Assembly: GCF_030547545.1 (NCBI RefSeq)
Contig: NZ_JAUOQE010000041.1
Span: 1-32,425 of the forward strand
Origin: Amphritea sp. 1_MG-2023
Lineage (GTDB): Bacteria; Pseudomonadota; Gammaproteobacteria; Pseudomonadales; Balneatricaceae
DNA: 32,425 nt
Direction: 5' to 3'
Part shown: one piece after another, positions 1 through 8,570 of the stretch
How positions within the stretch are numbered: position 1 is the first letter of the stretch
Layout of the letters: every line of letters starts with the position of its first letter
Program-made: the position numbers and the translations under genes
Notes under the pieces: model-generated
What the model was told of the DNA's origin: nothing
What the model saw: only the letters and a program-made list of their open reading frames with translations
The model's database searches: none

Positions 1-45
1 GCCTGTACATCGCCGCTCCTGCGCATCCATGCGCCCGCGGCATAC
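1..45. repeat. Tandem REP-like palindrome, copy 1
   Basis: This is the first of two identical 45-bp units repeated with a period of 59 bp. Inside the unit an outer pair GCCGC (12-16) / GCGGC (37-41) encloses an inner pair GCGCAT (21-26) / ATGCGC (29-34), giving a nested hairpin on either strand. A 14-bp spacer (46-59) separates it from copy 2. The copy begins at the window edge, so the array may continue to the left. It is non-coding and lies downstream of efp. I cannot name a known repeat family. Confidence 0.8.
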
Positions 46-59
46 GCCCACCTAAGAGA

Positions 60-104
60 GCCTGTACATCGCCGCTCCTGCGCATCCATGCGCCCGCGGC
101 ATAC
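60..104. repeat. Tandem REP-like palindrome, copy 2
   Basis: This copy matches 1-45 base for base. Its nested hairpin spans about 71-100. It is followed at once by another small inverted repeat (GCACA-TCC-TGTGC, about 106-118) and then by the efp terminator, so the whole 3' flank of efp is made of stacked palindromes. Confidence 0.8.
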
Positions 105-120
105 CGCACATCCTGTGCAT

Positions 121-142
121 AAAAACGGCAGCCGAGGCTGCC
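121..142 (-). terminator. Rho-independent terminator of efp
   Basis: Read on the minus strand, a GGCAGC / GCTGCC stem with a 4-nt loop (127-142) is followed by a run of five T (121-125). It lies 33 bp past the efp stop codon, where a factor-independent terminator would be expected. Confidence 0.8.
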
Positions 143-175
143 ATGGATTATCGAGGTTAAACGCGTCGCTCAGTC

Positions 176-739
176 TTATGCGCGAGAAACGTACTCACCG
201 CTACGCGTATCGATTTTTAAAACATCACCCTGTTCAATAAACAGTGGCACCCGAACAACGGCACCCGATTGCAGCTTGGCGGGTTTCGAGCCACCTTGTG
301 CGGTATCACCCTTCAGACCTGGATCCGTTTCCACCACTTCCAGTTCAACGAAGTTAGGCGGGGTAATCGAAATAGGGTTGTTATCCCACAATGTCACCAA
401 GCACTTATCTTGCTCTTTTAGCCACAGGTGCGCATCACCAATCGCCGTTTTATCCGCCGCAACCTGTTCATAACTTTGCGGATCCATGAAGTGCCACATC
501 TCGCCATCGCTGTACAGATATTCCATATCGGTATCCATCACATCAGCGCCTTCCGCCGTTTCGTTAGATTTAAACGTGCGCTCCCAAGTGCGACCGGTGA
601 TCAGGTTTTTCAGTTTAACGCGGGTGAACGCTTGCCCCTTACCTGGTTTAACGAATTCCACATCGACCATTGAACAAGGGTCACCCTCGATCATCACTTT
701 AAGGCCATTTTTAAACTGGTTAGATGGGTAATTTGCCAT
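176..739 (-). CDS. efp: Elongation factor P
   Basis: EF-P binds the ribosome between the P and E sites and relieves stalling at polyproline stretches. The 187-aa product has the family's normal length. It shows the conserved loop [10 protein letters not shown] with Lys34 in the position that is beta-lysylated in Escherichia coli, the signature [20 protein letters not shown] in the middle OB domain, and the C-terminal ending TRSGEYVSR. The frame stays open to 904, but the family N-terminus MANYPSNQF begins at 739, so the 55-residue extension is rejected. The gene is divergent from epmB, which encodes the lysine 2,3-aminomutase needed for the modification. The partner ligase gene epmA is not in this window. 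Confidence 0.97.
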   Translation of the reverse strand: MANYPSNQFKNGLKVMIEGDPCSMVDVEFVKPGKGQAFTRVKLKNLITGRTWERTFKSNETAEGADVMDTDMEYLYSDGEMWHFMDPQSYEQVAADKTAIGDAHLWLKEQDKCLVTLWDNNPISITPPNFVELEVVETDPGLKGDTAQGGSKPAKLQSGAVVRVPLFIEQGDVLKIDTRSGEYVSRA

Positions 740-788
740 ATTGATCTCGAAATAGATTAGACTCAGGTGAACTGTTGCCACCGCAAAA

Positions 789-817
789 TTGACACACATT
801 CTACTTGAAAGGAGAAT
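789..817 (+). promoter_or_regulatory. Candidate sigma70 promoter for epmB
   Basis: A perfect -35 hexamer TTGACA (789-794) is followed after 17 bp by GAGAAT (812-817). This would start transcription near 824, about 25 nt before the epmB start codon. It overlaps the candidate efp promoter on the other strand. This is pattern recognition only. Confidence 0.45.
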
Positions 818-825
818 GCGAGCAA
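798..825 (-). promoter_or_regulatory. Candidate sigma70 promoter for efp
   Basis: On the minus strand TTGCTC (820-825) and TAGAAT (798-803) are 16 bp apart. The predicted start near 790 gives an efp leader of about 50 nt. The site overlaps the epmB candidate promoter, so the two genes could compete for polymerase. Confidence 0.35.
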
Positions 826-849
826 ATTTTCCAGCGAAATTAATCCAAT

Positions 850-1860
850 ATGCACTCACCCATTCAGTTACCCGAGACCTGGCAAACACTGCTAAGTCAG
901 ACAATCGAAAGCCCGGAAGCGCTGATTCGTTATCTCCAACTCCCCGAAACCATCCTCCAAGACGCTCATCGCGCCAGTGCTGAATTTACTATGCGTATCC
1001 CCCGTCCTTGGCTGGATCGTATTGAAAAAGGCAATCTCGATGACCCATTATTACGACAAGTATTACCGCTAGGAGAAGAACTAAATGAGGTTGCAGGATT
1101 TACTCAGGATCCTCTCGAAGAGCTGCATAGCAATCCGGTGGATGGCTTAATCCACAAATATAAGGGCCGCGTACTGATCATACTGACCGGCGCCTGTGCG
1201 ATTAATTGCCGCTACTGTTTTCGCCGTCATTTTCCCTATGCAGAAAACCGTCTTGGGCCGGCTCAATGGCAAAACATCATTGATTATATTAGCGCCGACA
1301 AGAGTATTACTGAGGTCATCTTTTCCGGCGGAGACCCCTTGGTATCCAGTGATGCGCGTATAAAGCAGCTTATCGCAGATCTTGAACAAATACCTCACTT
1401 AACCCGCTTACGCATTCACAGTCGACTCCCAGTGGTACTGCCACAGCGTGTCACGGCCAGCTTAACATCAATACTGCAGCAAACCCGTCTTAACGTGGTG
1501 ACGGTGATACACAGCAACCATCCGCAAGAACTCGATGATCAGGTCGCCACCGCCATACATCATTTACGTCAGGCCAACGTGACTGTCTTAAACCAAGCCG
1601 TTCTTCTGCGAGGTGTTAATGATAGTAGCGACATCCTCGCAGCGCTTAGCGAAAAGCTATTTAATATCGGTGTGTTACCCTACTACCTGTTTACCTTTGA
1701 TCCCGTTAAAGGCGCCGCTCACTTTGATGTTCCCGATACAGAAGCCAAACAATTGATGCGTCAATTACAGGATCGACTGCCCGGATACTTAGTGCCTAGG
1801 CTGGCGCGTGAGATTCCCGGACGTGGGGCCAAAACGTTGTTATTTATTGATCAGGATTAA
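850..1860 (+). CDS. epmB: EF-P (R)-beta-lysine modification protein, lysine 2,3-aminomutase type
   Basis: EpmB is a radical-SAM, PLP-dependent aminomutase that converts lysine to (R)-beta-lysine, which EpmA then attaches to EF-P Lys34. The 336-aa protein carries the radical-SAM cluster motif [15 protein letters not shown] (CxxxCxxC, residues about 115-122), the GGDP motif in [10 protein letters not shown], and the C-terminal PGRGAKTLL typical of the YjeK/KamA family. The ATG at 850 matches the family N-terminus ([12 protein letters not shown]). There is no strong ribosome-binding site directly before it. It is divergent from efp across 110 bp, and the pairing of target and modifier supports the assignment. 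The next gene starts 4 bp after its stop. Confidence 0.96.
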   Translation: MHSPIQLPETWQTLLSQTIESPEALIRYLQLPETILQDAHRASAEFTMRIPRPWLDRIEKGNLDDPLLRQVLPLGEELNEVAGFTQDPLEELHSNPVDGLIHKYKGRVLIILTGACAINCRYCFRRHFPYAENRLGPAQWQNIIDYISADKSITEVIFSGGDPLVSSDARIKQLIADLEQIPHLTRLRIHSRLPVVLPQRVTASLTSILQQTRLNVVTVIHSNHPQELDDQVATAIHHLRQANVTVLNQAVLLRGVNDSSDILAALSEKLFNIGVLPYYLFTFDPVKGAAHFDVPDTEAKQLMRQLQDRLPGYLVPRLAREIPGRGAKTLLFIDQD

Positions 1861-1864
1861 ACCG

Positions 1865-2680
1865 ATGATATCTCGCAAAATCGCATCCAACCCGTTGCAA
1901 GCCGCCTTATTACTCTTCGTGGCATTGATGTTTGCTCTAGGCACACTGATACAAATCAGCGATCAACATGACATCAACCCCATCAACGTTGATTATCGGC
2001 CGTTAAATAGCGCCGCCGATATTGTTCAGTTAACCAATCCGACCCAAGCCGTGGCTTACACCTCGGTTGTCTCCTTGGCTAAACTGCCTATCGCGGATAA
2101 AAAACAACGTTTTGTCGCCCTCCTATTGCCCGCTATTTTGATCAGTAAACAGCGACTACAACAGCAACGCTTGAAACTCGAAAAAATTCTCGAGAGCAAC
2201 CGTCCCAGTAGCCTCGATCAGGCTTGGCTTGATGCGCTCATGGGACAATACGATGCCGAATCACCGGCTCAACTACAACGACGTATGATCAACTTACCCA
2301 ACAGCATGGTACTCGCACAAGCGGCCATTGAAACGGGCTGGGGCAGTTCTCGCTTTTTTGTGCAGGCGAATAATGTCTTCGGAATCTGGTCATTTGATCC
2401 CTCAGAAAAACGGATAATGGCGAGTCAACGCAGAGACGGTAAGGCTATCTATGTCAAACGCTATGATTCATTACTCGGCGCGATAGACGACTACTTTCTA
2501 ACACTCGGACGAGGCAACGCCTACTCGGAGTTACGTCAAGCCGCCCTTAAAAGTCAGGATAGCTTGAAGCTTATACGCCACCTGCATCGCTACAGCGAAT
2601 TGGGAGAGGATTATATTCAGCGCTTGGCCGCGTTAATTCGACATAACCATTTAAAGCAGTACGATAATTATCAGCTGTAA
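1865..2680 (+). CDS. Bax-like membrane-anchored glucosaminidase-domain protein
   Basis: This 271-aa protein has one N-terminal membrane segment (about residues 12-30), a helical charged region (80-110), and a C-terminal glucosaminidase (GH73/FlgJ-like) domain. The signature LAQAAIETGWGSSRF with putative catalytic Glu156 is followed by NNVFGIW. The family cleaves peptidoglycan glycan strands, so it probably acts in the periplasm. The closest relative I recognise is E. coli Bax, of similar length. The frame is open from 1808 inside epmB, but the ATG at 1865 has an upstream AGGA and keeps the membrane anchor near the N-terminus. It starts 4 bp after epmB and is probably co-transcribed. Its biological role beyond wall cleavage is unknown. 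Confidence 0.85.
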   Translation: MISRKIASNPLQAALLLFVALMFALGTLIQISDQHDINPINVDYRPLNSAADIVQLTNPTQAVAYTSVVSLAKLPIADKKQRFVALLLPAILISKQRLQQQRLKLEKILESNRPSSLDQAWLDALMGQYDAESPAQLQRRMINLPNSMVLAQAAIETGWGSSRFFVQANNVFGIWSFDPSEKRIMASQRRDGKAIYVKRYDSLLGAIDDYFLTLGRGNAYSELRQAALKSQDSLKLIRHLHRYSELGEDYIQRLAALIRHNHLKQYDNYQL

Positions 2681-2770
2681 AGGCATTAAACTCATTGTTC
2701 AATAAACCCCTTGCCACGTCAGTCGGCCATCGCCCGACACCTCGTGTGAACCCTCATGTTAGCCTCGTTA

Positions 2771-5700
2771 TTAGATTCGCTTTGACTCATACTCATCGCA
2801 AACTTGCTGTAACAGCTTATCTAAGGGTTCCGGCAGGCCCAATCCATACCCCTGTCCATAATCGACACCGATAGCGCGAATCATTTCGCAGATTTCATCG
2901 TTTTCAACAAATTCAGCAATCGTGGTTTTATGCATCACATGACCAATATCGTTGATCGATTTGACCATCGCCTGATCGAGCTCATCATCAAGAATACCTT
3001 TAACAAACATGCCATCGACCTTAAGGTTATCCACTGGCAGGTTTTTCAAATACGCAAATGAAGACAAGCCACTACCAAAATCATCGAGTGAAAACTGACA
3101 TCCATAGGCTTTTAAGGCATTAATAAACCGCTGAGCTTCCACCAAATTCGCAATGGCGGCGGTCTCAGTAATTTCAAATTTAACTTTATATGGCAATAAA
3201 GTAGAGCTTTCTAAATGACTAATAATAGCCTCTTTAATGCACGGGTCACCTAAACTACCGCCGGACAGATTAATCGCACAACAACCAAAAGATTGACTAA
3301 ACTGGGCAAAGTTTTTGTTTAACCATGCAAAAGCATGACTCACGACCCATTCATCAATTCGGCCGGCCAGCTGATAGCGTTCAGCCGCGGGAAGGAACGC
3401 GCCTGGCGGAATAACATGGCCCTCTCGATCGATCATTCGCAGCAAAATTTCGATATCCGGTTTCAGATGCTCATTTTGTAAAGGCACGATGAGTTGCCCA
3501 TAGAGCATAAATCGATCTTCTTCGAGGGCGGCATTGATCTCAGAAACCCAATGCATCTCACCTTCTCGCTGCGCCAGCATTTCGTTACCCTGGGTATAAA
3601 GATGGACTCGATTACGGCCAGCATCTTTCGCGGTATAGCATGCGGAGTCTGCCTGTTTCAGCACTTCAGTTAAGTTAGCAGAGTGTTCATTGATCGCAAC
3701 GACCCCCACACTCACGCCGATATTGAACGACTGCTGTTCCCAACAAAACTTAAAGGCAGCGATCGAATCTCGGACATTCTCCGCCACGGCCTGCGCTTTG
3801 TTGAGCGGACAATCGAGTAATAAAATACCAAATTCATCCCCCCCAAGACGAGCGAGGGTATCATTAGCGCGAACCTGACTCTGAAGAATTGAAGCGATCT
3901 GTCGCAACAGTTCATCACCTGCCACATGACCACAGGTATCATTCACTACTTTAAACTGATCAAGATCGAGAAAACAAAAACTGTGCTGACAACCGGGAGT
4001 ACGCTGATGCTGAAACACGGACTGTAAACGCATCTCAAATTCACGCCGATTAATCAGTCCCGTCAACTGATCATGGCTGGCGTGATAACTCATCTGTTCT
4101 GAAATCAGACGGTTTTCAGTGACATCCAATAGGGTCACGACATAATTAGTCAGCTCGCCATTTAAATCATAGATCGGCGCTATATTGACCTGCGCCCAAT
4201 AGAGCACATTGTGCTTCTTCCGATTACCGATCTCGCCGCCCCAGTTGGGTTGATGGCTCAAATCAGGCCAAATATCCCGATACGATATGGCACCCGGCTG
4301 CTCAAAATAGAGCATATTGATATTCTGACCAACAACGTCCTCAAGACTAAATCCGGTTTCCTCGGTAAATCGAGGGCTTGAATACTCAATTTCACCATCC
4401 GGCAGTGTAATCAAGACCATATTAGGACTAAACTCTACCGCTTTAGAGACTTTCAGTAGTTGCTGCTCGGTTCGCCGACGCTCCTCAACCTCATATTGTA
4501 GCGATGCGGTTTTCTCTTTGACCTGCTGACCAATACGCAGTGTCGTTCCAGTGAGAGATAATAGCCAACCGCCCAACAGTGCCGTAAATAACATCCCGCC
4601 TAGCAAAATAATCGAGCTACTCCACTGAGTAAAGTGATGTAAGAAGGCGGGCGTAGCACTATATTTAAAGAGATACACTCGCCCTCCCATAAGATATTCA
4701 CGACTCCAGGTCAGCTGTTCTGCAGCCACCGGCGATGATGAGCCGGATGGGTAGATCTGCACCGAGCCATCGGTAATATCAAATAACTCAATCTCCATTA
4801 GTACTGCCTGACGCGCTCGGTCTTGCAACACTGAGGCAATAAAATCGCCCATACGATAGACCGCGGCCACCACCCCTTCGCCAGAGAGTCCATTCTCTAG
4901 ACCCGAGTGTTCAACATACAGGTATTCAACAACGCCCCATTGCGTTGCTGATTCCTGAATCAACCGAATCGGCGCCGTAGCGGCCGAGCCACCCAGTTTC
5001 CGTGCTCTTTCCACCGCCGTTAGTGCAAGCGGATTACTGGCGATATCAAACGCAAATGCTCGCTCATTTTCAGCGAAGGGCTCGATATAGCTGATAGGAT
5101 AATAGAAATCTCTATCACCTGCGGGAATTAGCGTATCGTTTTCACTGCGTTCTAGAATATTGATCGGCGCGTCGAAGGAGCGCTCATAGTGCGAACGTTC
5201 CGCTTTAAGGATGCGCGGCGTCCACTCCAACGCTTGCAGTTCGGGGTAACGTTGCAATATATGTAACGCAAAGCGAGAGAAGCCTTCCTTATCGATATAA
5301 TTATTGCTTAAGAATAGGCTGCGCAAAGAAAACAGCACTTCTCGACCGCCTTCAAGCCGCCCTTCTATATTCGAATGTAATTGCTCCGCCTGTTGAGTAA
5401 ATTTCAGTCTCCGTTCCTGCAACTCATACTGTTTAGTAATCGTAAACAAAACCGTGACAGCTAACAACAACCCCGCCATCGGTAACACAATGGTCCACTT
5501 GCGTGAATGCAGTGAACTCTCACGATTAGCAAAAAGCGCCAATAAAACCGGGGCAATAACAATCGCACCGATGCTGTCACCCACAAACCAAGTGAGCCAG
5601 CTAACGAAAAAATGTTCGCTCCCTATTACGCCAAAAACAAGTAACGTTATATTGGCTAACAAGCTGGAAAAGACGGAGGCTAACGGGCCAATAATCAATA

Positions 5701-6112
5701 AAAAGAGCGTAATATGCTTATCATCGATCAACGTTGGTACACCACCTAAAAAGCGGTGTACCAGCCAGGCAGCAAACGCCGCTTCCAATAATGCAGCGCT
5801 ACTGAGTAGTGACATCAACGTGATTGAACGTAACAGCGTCCAACCACTCGTGGTATCCAACCAGTTGCTGGCATAAAAAATCATCAGCGCGACACCTAGG
5901 CCAAAGCAAACACGATAGCCACGTAGCAAAATCGCGGCAATGGATACCCCGGCGGCAGGCCATACTGCAGAAGCATCACTAGGAGGTATCGACAACAAAT
6001 CTTCCGCTAGATATGCCAATAACAGGTAAGCAACACCCGGCAAAATATGGGTGAAGAACAGATTCGTCACGCGTTCATATGGTCTTACGATAGGGGGTGA
6101 CTGTAACAACAT
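2771..6112 (-). CDS. MASE1-CHASE-PAS-GGDEF-EAL cyclic-di-GMP signalling protein
   Basis: This 1113-aa sensor probably makes and/or degrades cyclic-di-GMP at the inner membrane. In order: a multi-pass MASE1-like region (about 20-225), a CHASE-like periplasmic domain (about 245-480), a membrane segment (498-520), a short coiled coil (525-555), PAS (about 555-670), GGDEF (about 675-840) and EAL (about 855-1100). The cyclase motif GGDEF (757-761) is intact, and an RxxD inhibitory site (RAND, 748-751) sits exactly five residues before it. The EAL signature reads EIL (888-890), but other catalytic motifs remain: NLSG (948), EITET (980-984), DDFGSG (1010-1015), EFVEN (1067-1071), QGYG (1087-1090). 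Both activities are therefore possible. The gene is convergent with the Bax-like gene and has a long non-coding upstream region. The start has only a weak ribosome-binding site. Confidence 0.93.
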   Translation of the reverse strand: MLLQSPPIVRPYERVTNLFFTHILPGVAYLLLAYLAEDLLSIPPSDASAVWPAAGVSIAAILLRGYRVCFGLGVALMIFYASNWLDTTSGWTLLRSITLMSLLSSAALLEAAFAAWLVHRFLGGVPTLIDDKHITLFLLIIGPLASVFSSLLANITLLVFGVIGSEHFFVSWLTWFVGDSIGAIVIAPVLLALFANRESSLHSRKWTIVLPMAGLLLAVTVLFTITKQYELQERRLKFTQQAEQLHSNIEGRLEGGREVLFSLRSLFLSNNYIDKEGFSRFALHILQRYPELQALEWTPRILKAERSHYERSFDAPINILERSENDTLIPAGDRDFYYPISYIEPFAENERAFAFDIASNPLALTAVERARKLGGSAATAPIRLIQESATQWGVVEYLYVEHSGLENGLSGEGVVAAVYRMGDFIASVLQDRARQAVLMEIELFDITDGSVQIYPSGSSSPVAAEQLTWSREYLMGGRVYLFKYSATPAFLHHFTQWSSSIILLGGMLFTALLGGWLLSLTGTTLRIGQQVKEKTASLQYEVEERRRTEQQLLKVSKAVEFSPNMVLITLPDGEIEYSSPRFTEETGFSLEDVVGQNINMLYFEQPGAISYRDIWPDLSHQPNWGGEIGNRKKHNVLYWAQVNIAPIYDLNGELTNYVVTLLDVTENRLISEQMSYHASHDQLTGLINRREFEMRLQSVFQHQRTPGCQHSFCFLDLDQFKVVNDTCGHVAGDELLRQIASILQSQVRANDTLARLGGDEFGILLLDCPLNKAQAVAENVRDSIAAFKFCWEQQSFNIGVSVGVVAINEHSANLTEVLKQADSACYTAKDAGRNRVHLYTQGNEMLAQREGEMHWVSEINAALEEDRFMLYGQLIVPLQNEHLKPDIEILLRMIDREGHVIPPGAFLPAAERYQLAGRIDEWVVSHAFAWLNKNFAQFSQSFGCCAINLSGGSLGDPCIKEAIISHLESSTLLPYKVKFEITETAAIANLVEAQRFINALKAYGCQFSLDDFGSGLSSFAYLKNLPVDNLKVDGMFVKGILDDELDQAMVKSINDIGHVMHKTTIAEFVENDEICEMIRAIGVDYGQGYGLGLPEPLDKLLQQVCDEYESKRI

Positions 6113-6649
6113 ATCTAAACAGTATTCTCTTTTAAGTACGCCACGAAATAAAAAACTATACCAACCACGTTGAACTCGATACGGCCACGAAGGTGAAACT
6201 AAAACGGTTTAAAACGAAACAGCTAACTGTAATATAACGTTTAATTAGCAGGTTTTCAGGTTAAATATAGCCTTAGCTTTGAATTTAACGCACAACATCG
6301 ATTCAATAATAAGAATCTCAAATCATAAGATAGGCAACCCTATTAAAAAAATAGGCCGATAAGATAGAGCCGCTAGCCGTCACAGCAACAAACGCTGCAT
6401 AAAAAGAACAGGGGGCATCGATAGATCGATCGGTACAGTCACAGCCATCATCTATGGCATATTTTATAAGCTAGATAGACACTATGAGAGGGTGTTTTAC
6501 GCTAAGGAGGGGCTAATTAGGCACTCGCGGGTAAAGCAGTAATGACAGCCAACCGAAGGGAGATGCTGACTGCGCATCACCATCGCCCCGATGAGCATGA
6601 AGAGACTAGGCGATCAATCAAGTCATCGCCCAAGCTAACGCGAGTGAGT
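6113..6649. other. Gene-free region with inverted repeats, upstream of the GGDEF-EAL gene
   Basis: These 537 bp hold no convincing gene. There is an imperfect stem with arms GTTAAAT (6260-6266) and ATTTAAC (6283-6289) enclosing AGC-TAAG-GCT. A second hairpin is CCTATT-A5-AATAGG (6339-6355). A third is GGCGAT-N10-ATCGCC near 6610-6630. Part of the region must be the promoter and leader of the GGDEF-EAL gene, whose start is at 6112. The third hairpin, just past the DUF1820 stop, has no T-run and is a poor terminator. Confidence 0.5.
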
Positions 6650-6967
6650 TTATGAGTTTCTCGGAGGCATCACTGGGAAAGGTGTCACGGTGCCTTTGAC
6701 TTCGGTGATTTTTGCTGGACCTTCATGCTTGACTTCATCGATACGAATGACCGCTTGCATCGGAATATAGCTGCGTTCGACATCTTCGAACTGTTTTTTG
6801 AGCTTTTCTTCAGTGGGATCAACAACCATGGCACTCTGACTACCAAAAATGATGTTTTCTATTTCAAGAAAGCCCCAAAGATCACTTTGGTAGACATTAT
6901 GTGCATAGATCTCATAGATGTCGTTCTGATTCAGAAATTTTATTCGGTAAATCGGGTCACTTGCCAT
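6650..6967 (-). CDS. DUF1820 family protein
   Basis: This is a 105-aa soluble protein of unknown function. Its N-terminus MASDPIYRIKFLNQNDIYEI, the central WGFLEIENIIFG and the C-terminal PFPVMPP agree with the DUF1820 family, which in Pseudomonas is found beside miaB. The longer frame to 7036 adds 23 residues without family similarity, so the ATG at 6967 is preferred. The ribosome-binding site is weak. It is divergent from miaB across about 160 bp. No catalytic residues or membrane segments are visible. Confidence 0.85.
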   Translation of the reverse strand: MASDPIYRIKFLNQNDIYEIYAHNVYQSDLWGFLEIENIIFGSQSAMVVDPTEEKLKKQFEDVERSYIPMQAVIRIDEVKHEGPAKITEVKGTVTPFPVMPPRNS

Positions 6968-7055
6968 GTTTATCACACTCAACAAAAAAGTTAACAGCGC
7001 TTTATTATGGGGGCGGTTTAGCTGATTACAAGGCATTAACGGAACGGTTAAAAAC

Positions 7056-7084
7056 TATGCAGGTGGTTTGCCATAAAGTATAAT
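7056..7084 (+). promoter_or_regulatory. Candidate sigma70 promoter for miaB operon
   Basis: A perfect -10 hexamer TATAAT (7079-7084) is followed by a GC-rich discriminator. The -35 position 17 bp upstream reads TATGCA and is weak. Transcription would start near 7091, giving a leader of about 36 nt with an AGGTG ribosome-binding site before the miaB ATG. Confidence 0.5.
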
Positions 7085-7126
7085 TCCCGCCCTCTTAATT
7101 TCTCTAGATTGTAAAACAGGTGTGCC

Positions 7127-8494
7127 ATGGCCAAAAAGCTATTCATTAAAACCCACGGTTGTCAGATGAACGAGTATGATTCATCAAGGATGGCCGACTT
7201 ATTGGGTGAAAGCCATGAACTCGAGTTAACCGAGAATCAGGAAGAAGCCGATGTGCTGCTACTGAACACCTGTTCGATTCGAGAAAAGGCTCAAGAAAAA
7301 GTCTTTCATCAACTGGGCCGCTGGCGCAAGCTGAAAGCCAAGAACCCCGAGCTGAAAATCGGCGTCGGTGGTTGTGTTGCGTCGCAGGAAGGCGATGCCA
7401 TTCTGAAGCGCGCGCCCTATGTCGATATGATCTTCGGGCCACAAACCCTTCATCGCCTGCCAGAGATGATCGATATCACTAACGCTGGCACGCATAAAAA
7501 AGGCATTGTCGATATTAGTTTCCCTGAAATTGAGAAATTCGATCACCTCCCCGCGCCTCGGGTAGAAGGTGCCGAAGCCTTTGTATCAATCATGGAAGGC
7601 TGCAGTAAATACTGTACTTTCTGCGTGGTGCCTTACACTCGCGGCGAGGAAGTGAGTCGGCCGCTGGATGATATTATTGCCGAAACGGTCGAGCTTTCTG
7701 AGCAAGGTGTACGCGAAGTGCACCTGCTGGGACAAAATGTTAACGCTTACCGAGGTAACACTCATGATGGCGACACGGCCGATCTCGCGGAATTGATTCG
7801 CATGATAGCCGCTATCGATGGTATTGATCGCATCCGTTTTACCACCTCGCATCCGGTCGAGTTTACCGATAGTCTCGTGCAGGTTTACCGTGAAGTACCC
7901 GAGCTGGTCAGCTTTTTACATCTGCCCGTGCAAAGCGGTTCCGACCGTATACTCATGGCGATGAAGCGTGGTCATATGGCGCTGGAATATAAATCGTTGA
8001 TTCGCAAAATTCGTGCGGCTCGTCCCGATATCACGCTGTCATCCGACTTTATAATTGGTTTCCCCGGCGAGACCGATGCCGATTTTGAAGCCACGATGAA
8101 CCTCATCGCTGAGGTTGGTTTTGATAACTCTTACAGCTTTATCTATAGTCGCCGCCCAGGAACGCCAGCCGCTGATCTGCCCGATGATGTTTCTGAGGAC
8201 ACCAAAAAACAGCGGCTGAGTCTGTTACAAAACCGTATCACTCAGCAGGCGCTACAAATTAGTCGGCGTATGCTTGATTCCGTGCAACGCATTCTCGTCA
8301 CGGATTACTCGCGTAAAGACCCCGGTATGTTACAGGGTCGTACCGAGAATAATCGTGTGGTTAACTTTCGCTGCGATAACCCCGATCTTATCGGTCACTT
8401 CGCCGATGTCCGTATCGCCGAAGTGTATACCAACTCCCTGTTGGGTGAGTTAGTCGGTTCAGAGCTCGACGGTACACTGCAATCCGCCAGCTAA
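7127..8494 (+). CDS. miaB: tRNA-2-methylthio-N6-isopentenyladenosine-37 methylthiotransferase
   Basis: MiaB adds a methylthio group to i6A37 next to the anticodon of tRNAs reading UNN codons, using two iron-sulfur clusters. The 455-aa protein has the N-terminal UPF0004 domain with Cys12 ([11 protein letters not shown]), Cys49 ([11 protein letters not shown]) and Cys83 (GGCVASQEG). The radical-SAM motif [10 protein letters not shown] has Cys159, Cys163 and Cys166. A C-terminal TRAM domain includes [13 protein letters not shown]. An AGGTG ribosome-binding site precedes the ATG. It heads the set miaB-phoH-ybeY-corC-lnt in the conserved gammaproteobacterial order. Confidence 0.98.
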   Translation: MAKKLFIKTHGCQMNEYDSSRMADLLGESHELELTENQEEADVLLLNTCSIREKAQEKVFHQLGRWRKLKAKNPELKIGVGGCVASQEGDAILKRAPYVDMIFGPQTLHRLPEMIDITNAGTHKKGIVDISFPEIEKFDHLPAPRVEGAEAFVSIMEGCSKYCTFCVVPYTRGEEVSRPLDDIIAETVELSEQGVREVHLLGQNVNAYRGNTHDGDTADLAELIRMIAAIDGIDRIRFTTSHPVEFTDSLVQVYREVPELVSFLHLPVQSGSDRILMAMKRGHMALEYKSLIRKIRAARPDITLSSDFIIGFPGETDADFEATMNLIAEVGFDNSYSFIYSRRPGTPAADLPDDVSEDTKKQRLSLLQNRITQQALQISRRMLDSVQRILVTDYSRKDPGMLQGRTENNRVVNFRCDNPDLIGHFADVRIAEVYTNSLLGELVGSELDGTLQSAS

Positions 8495-8497
8495 ATC

Positions 8498-8527
8498 GGC
8501 TTGGCGACTCGCCGCAGTTGCCAAGCC
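8498..8527 (+). other. Intercistronic hairpin between miaB and phoH
   Basis: GGCTTGGC (8498-8505) and GCCAAGCC (8520-8527) form a perfect 8-bp stem with a 14-nt loop, starting four bases after the miaB stop. No T-run follows on either strand, so it is not a typical terminator. It may protect or process the mRNA 3' end of miaB. Confidence 0.6.
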
Positions 8528-8570
8528 TAGCGCCGATAAACTTAACGCCTCTCAATCGAAGGATTCATTC

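Noticed and set aside
1-104. CRISPR-like array
   Set aside because: There are only two units, each strongly palindromic, and the 14-bp spacer is far too short.
740-904. A 55-residue N-terminal extension of EF-P
   Set aside because: The frame is open, but EF-P normally starts at MANY/MATY, and the extension would overlap the epmB start and promoter.
2700-2770. Terminator between the Bax-like and GGDEF-EAL genes
   Set aside because: The GTCGG/CCGAC stem is short and has no T-run on either strand.
6325-6385. Resemblance to a c-di-GMP (GEMM) riboswitch on the plus strand
   Set aside because: A few motif fragments (GGCAA, a stem, AGCC-GC-GCC) are there, but the conserved A-rich segments are missing and no plus-strand gene follows.
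6542-6655. 37-codon open frame starting at ATG 6542
   Set aside because: Short, low-complexity basic product with no homologous look, and it runs into the DUF1820 gene. AGGAGG lies about 30 bp upstream, too far away.
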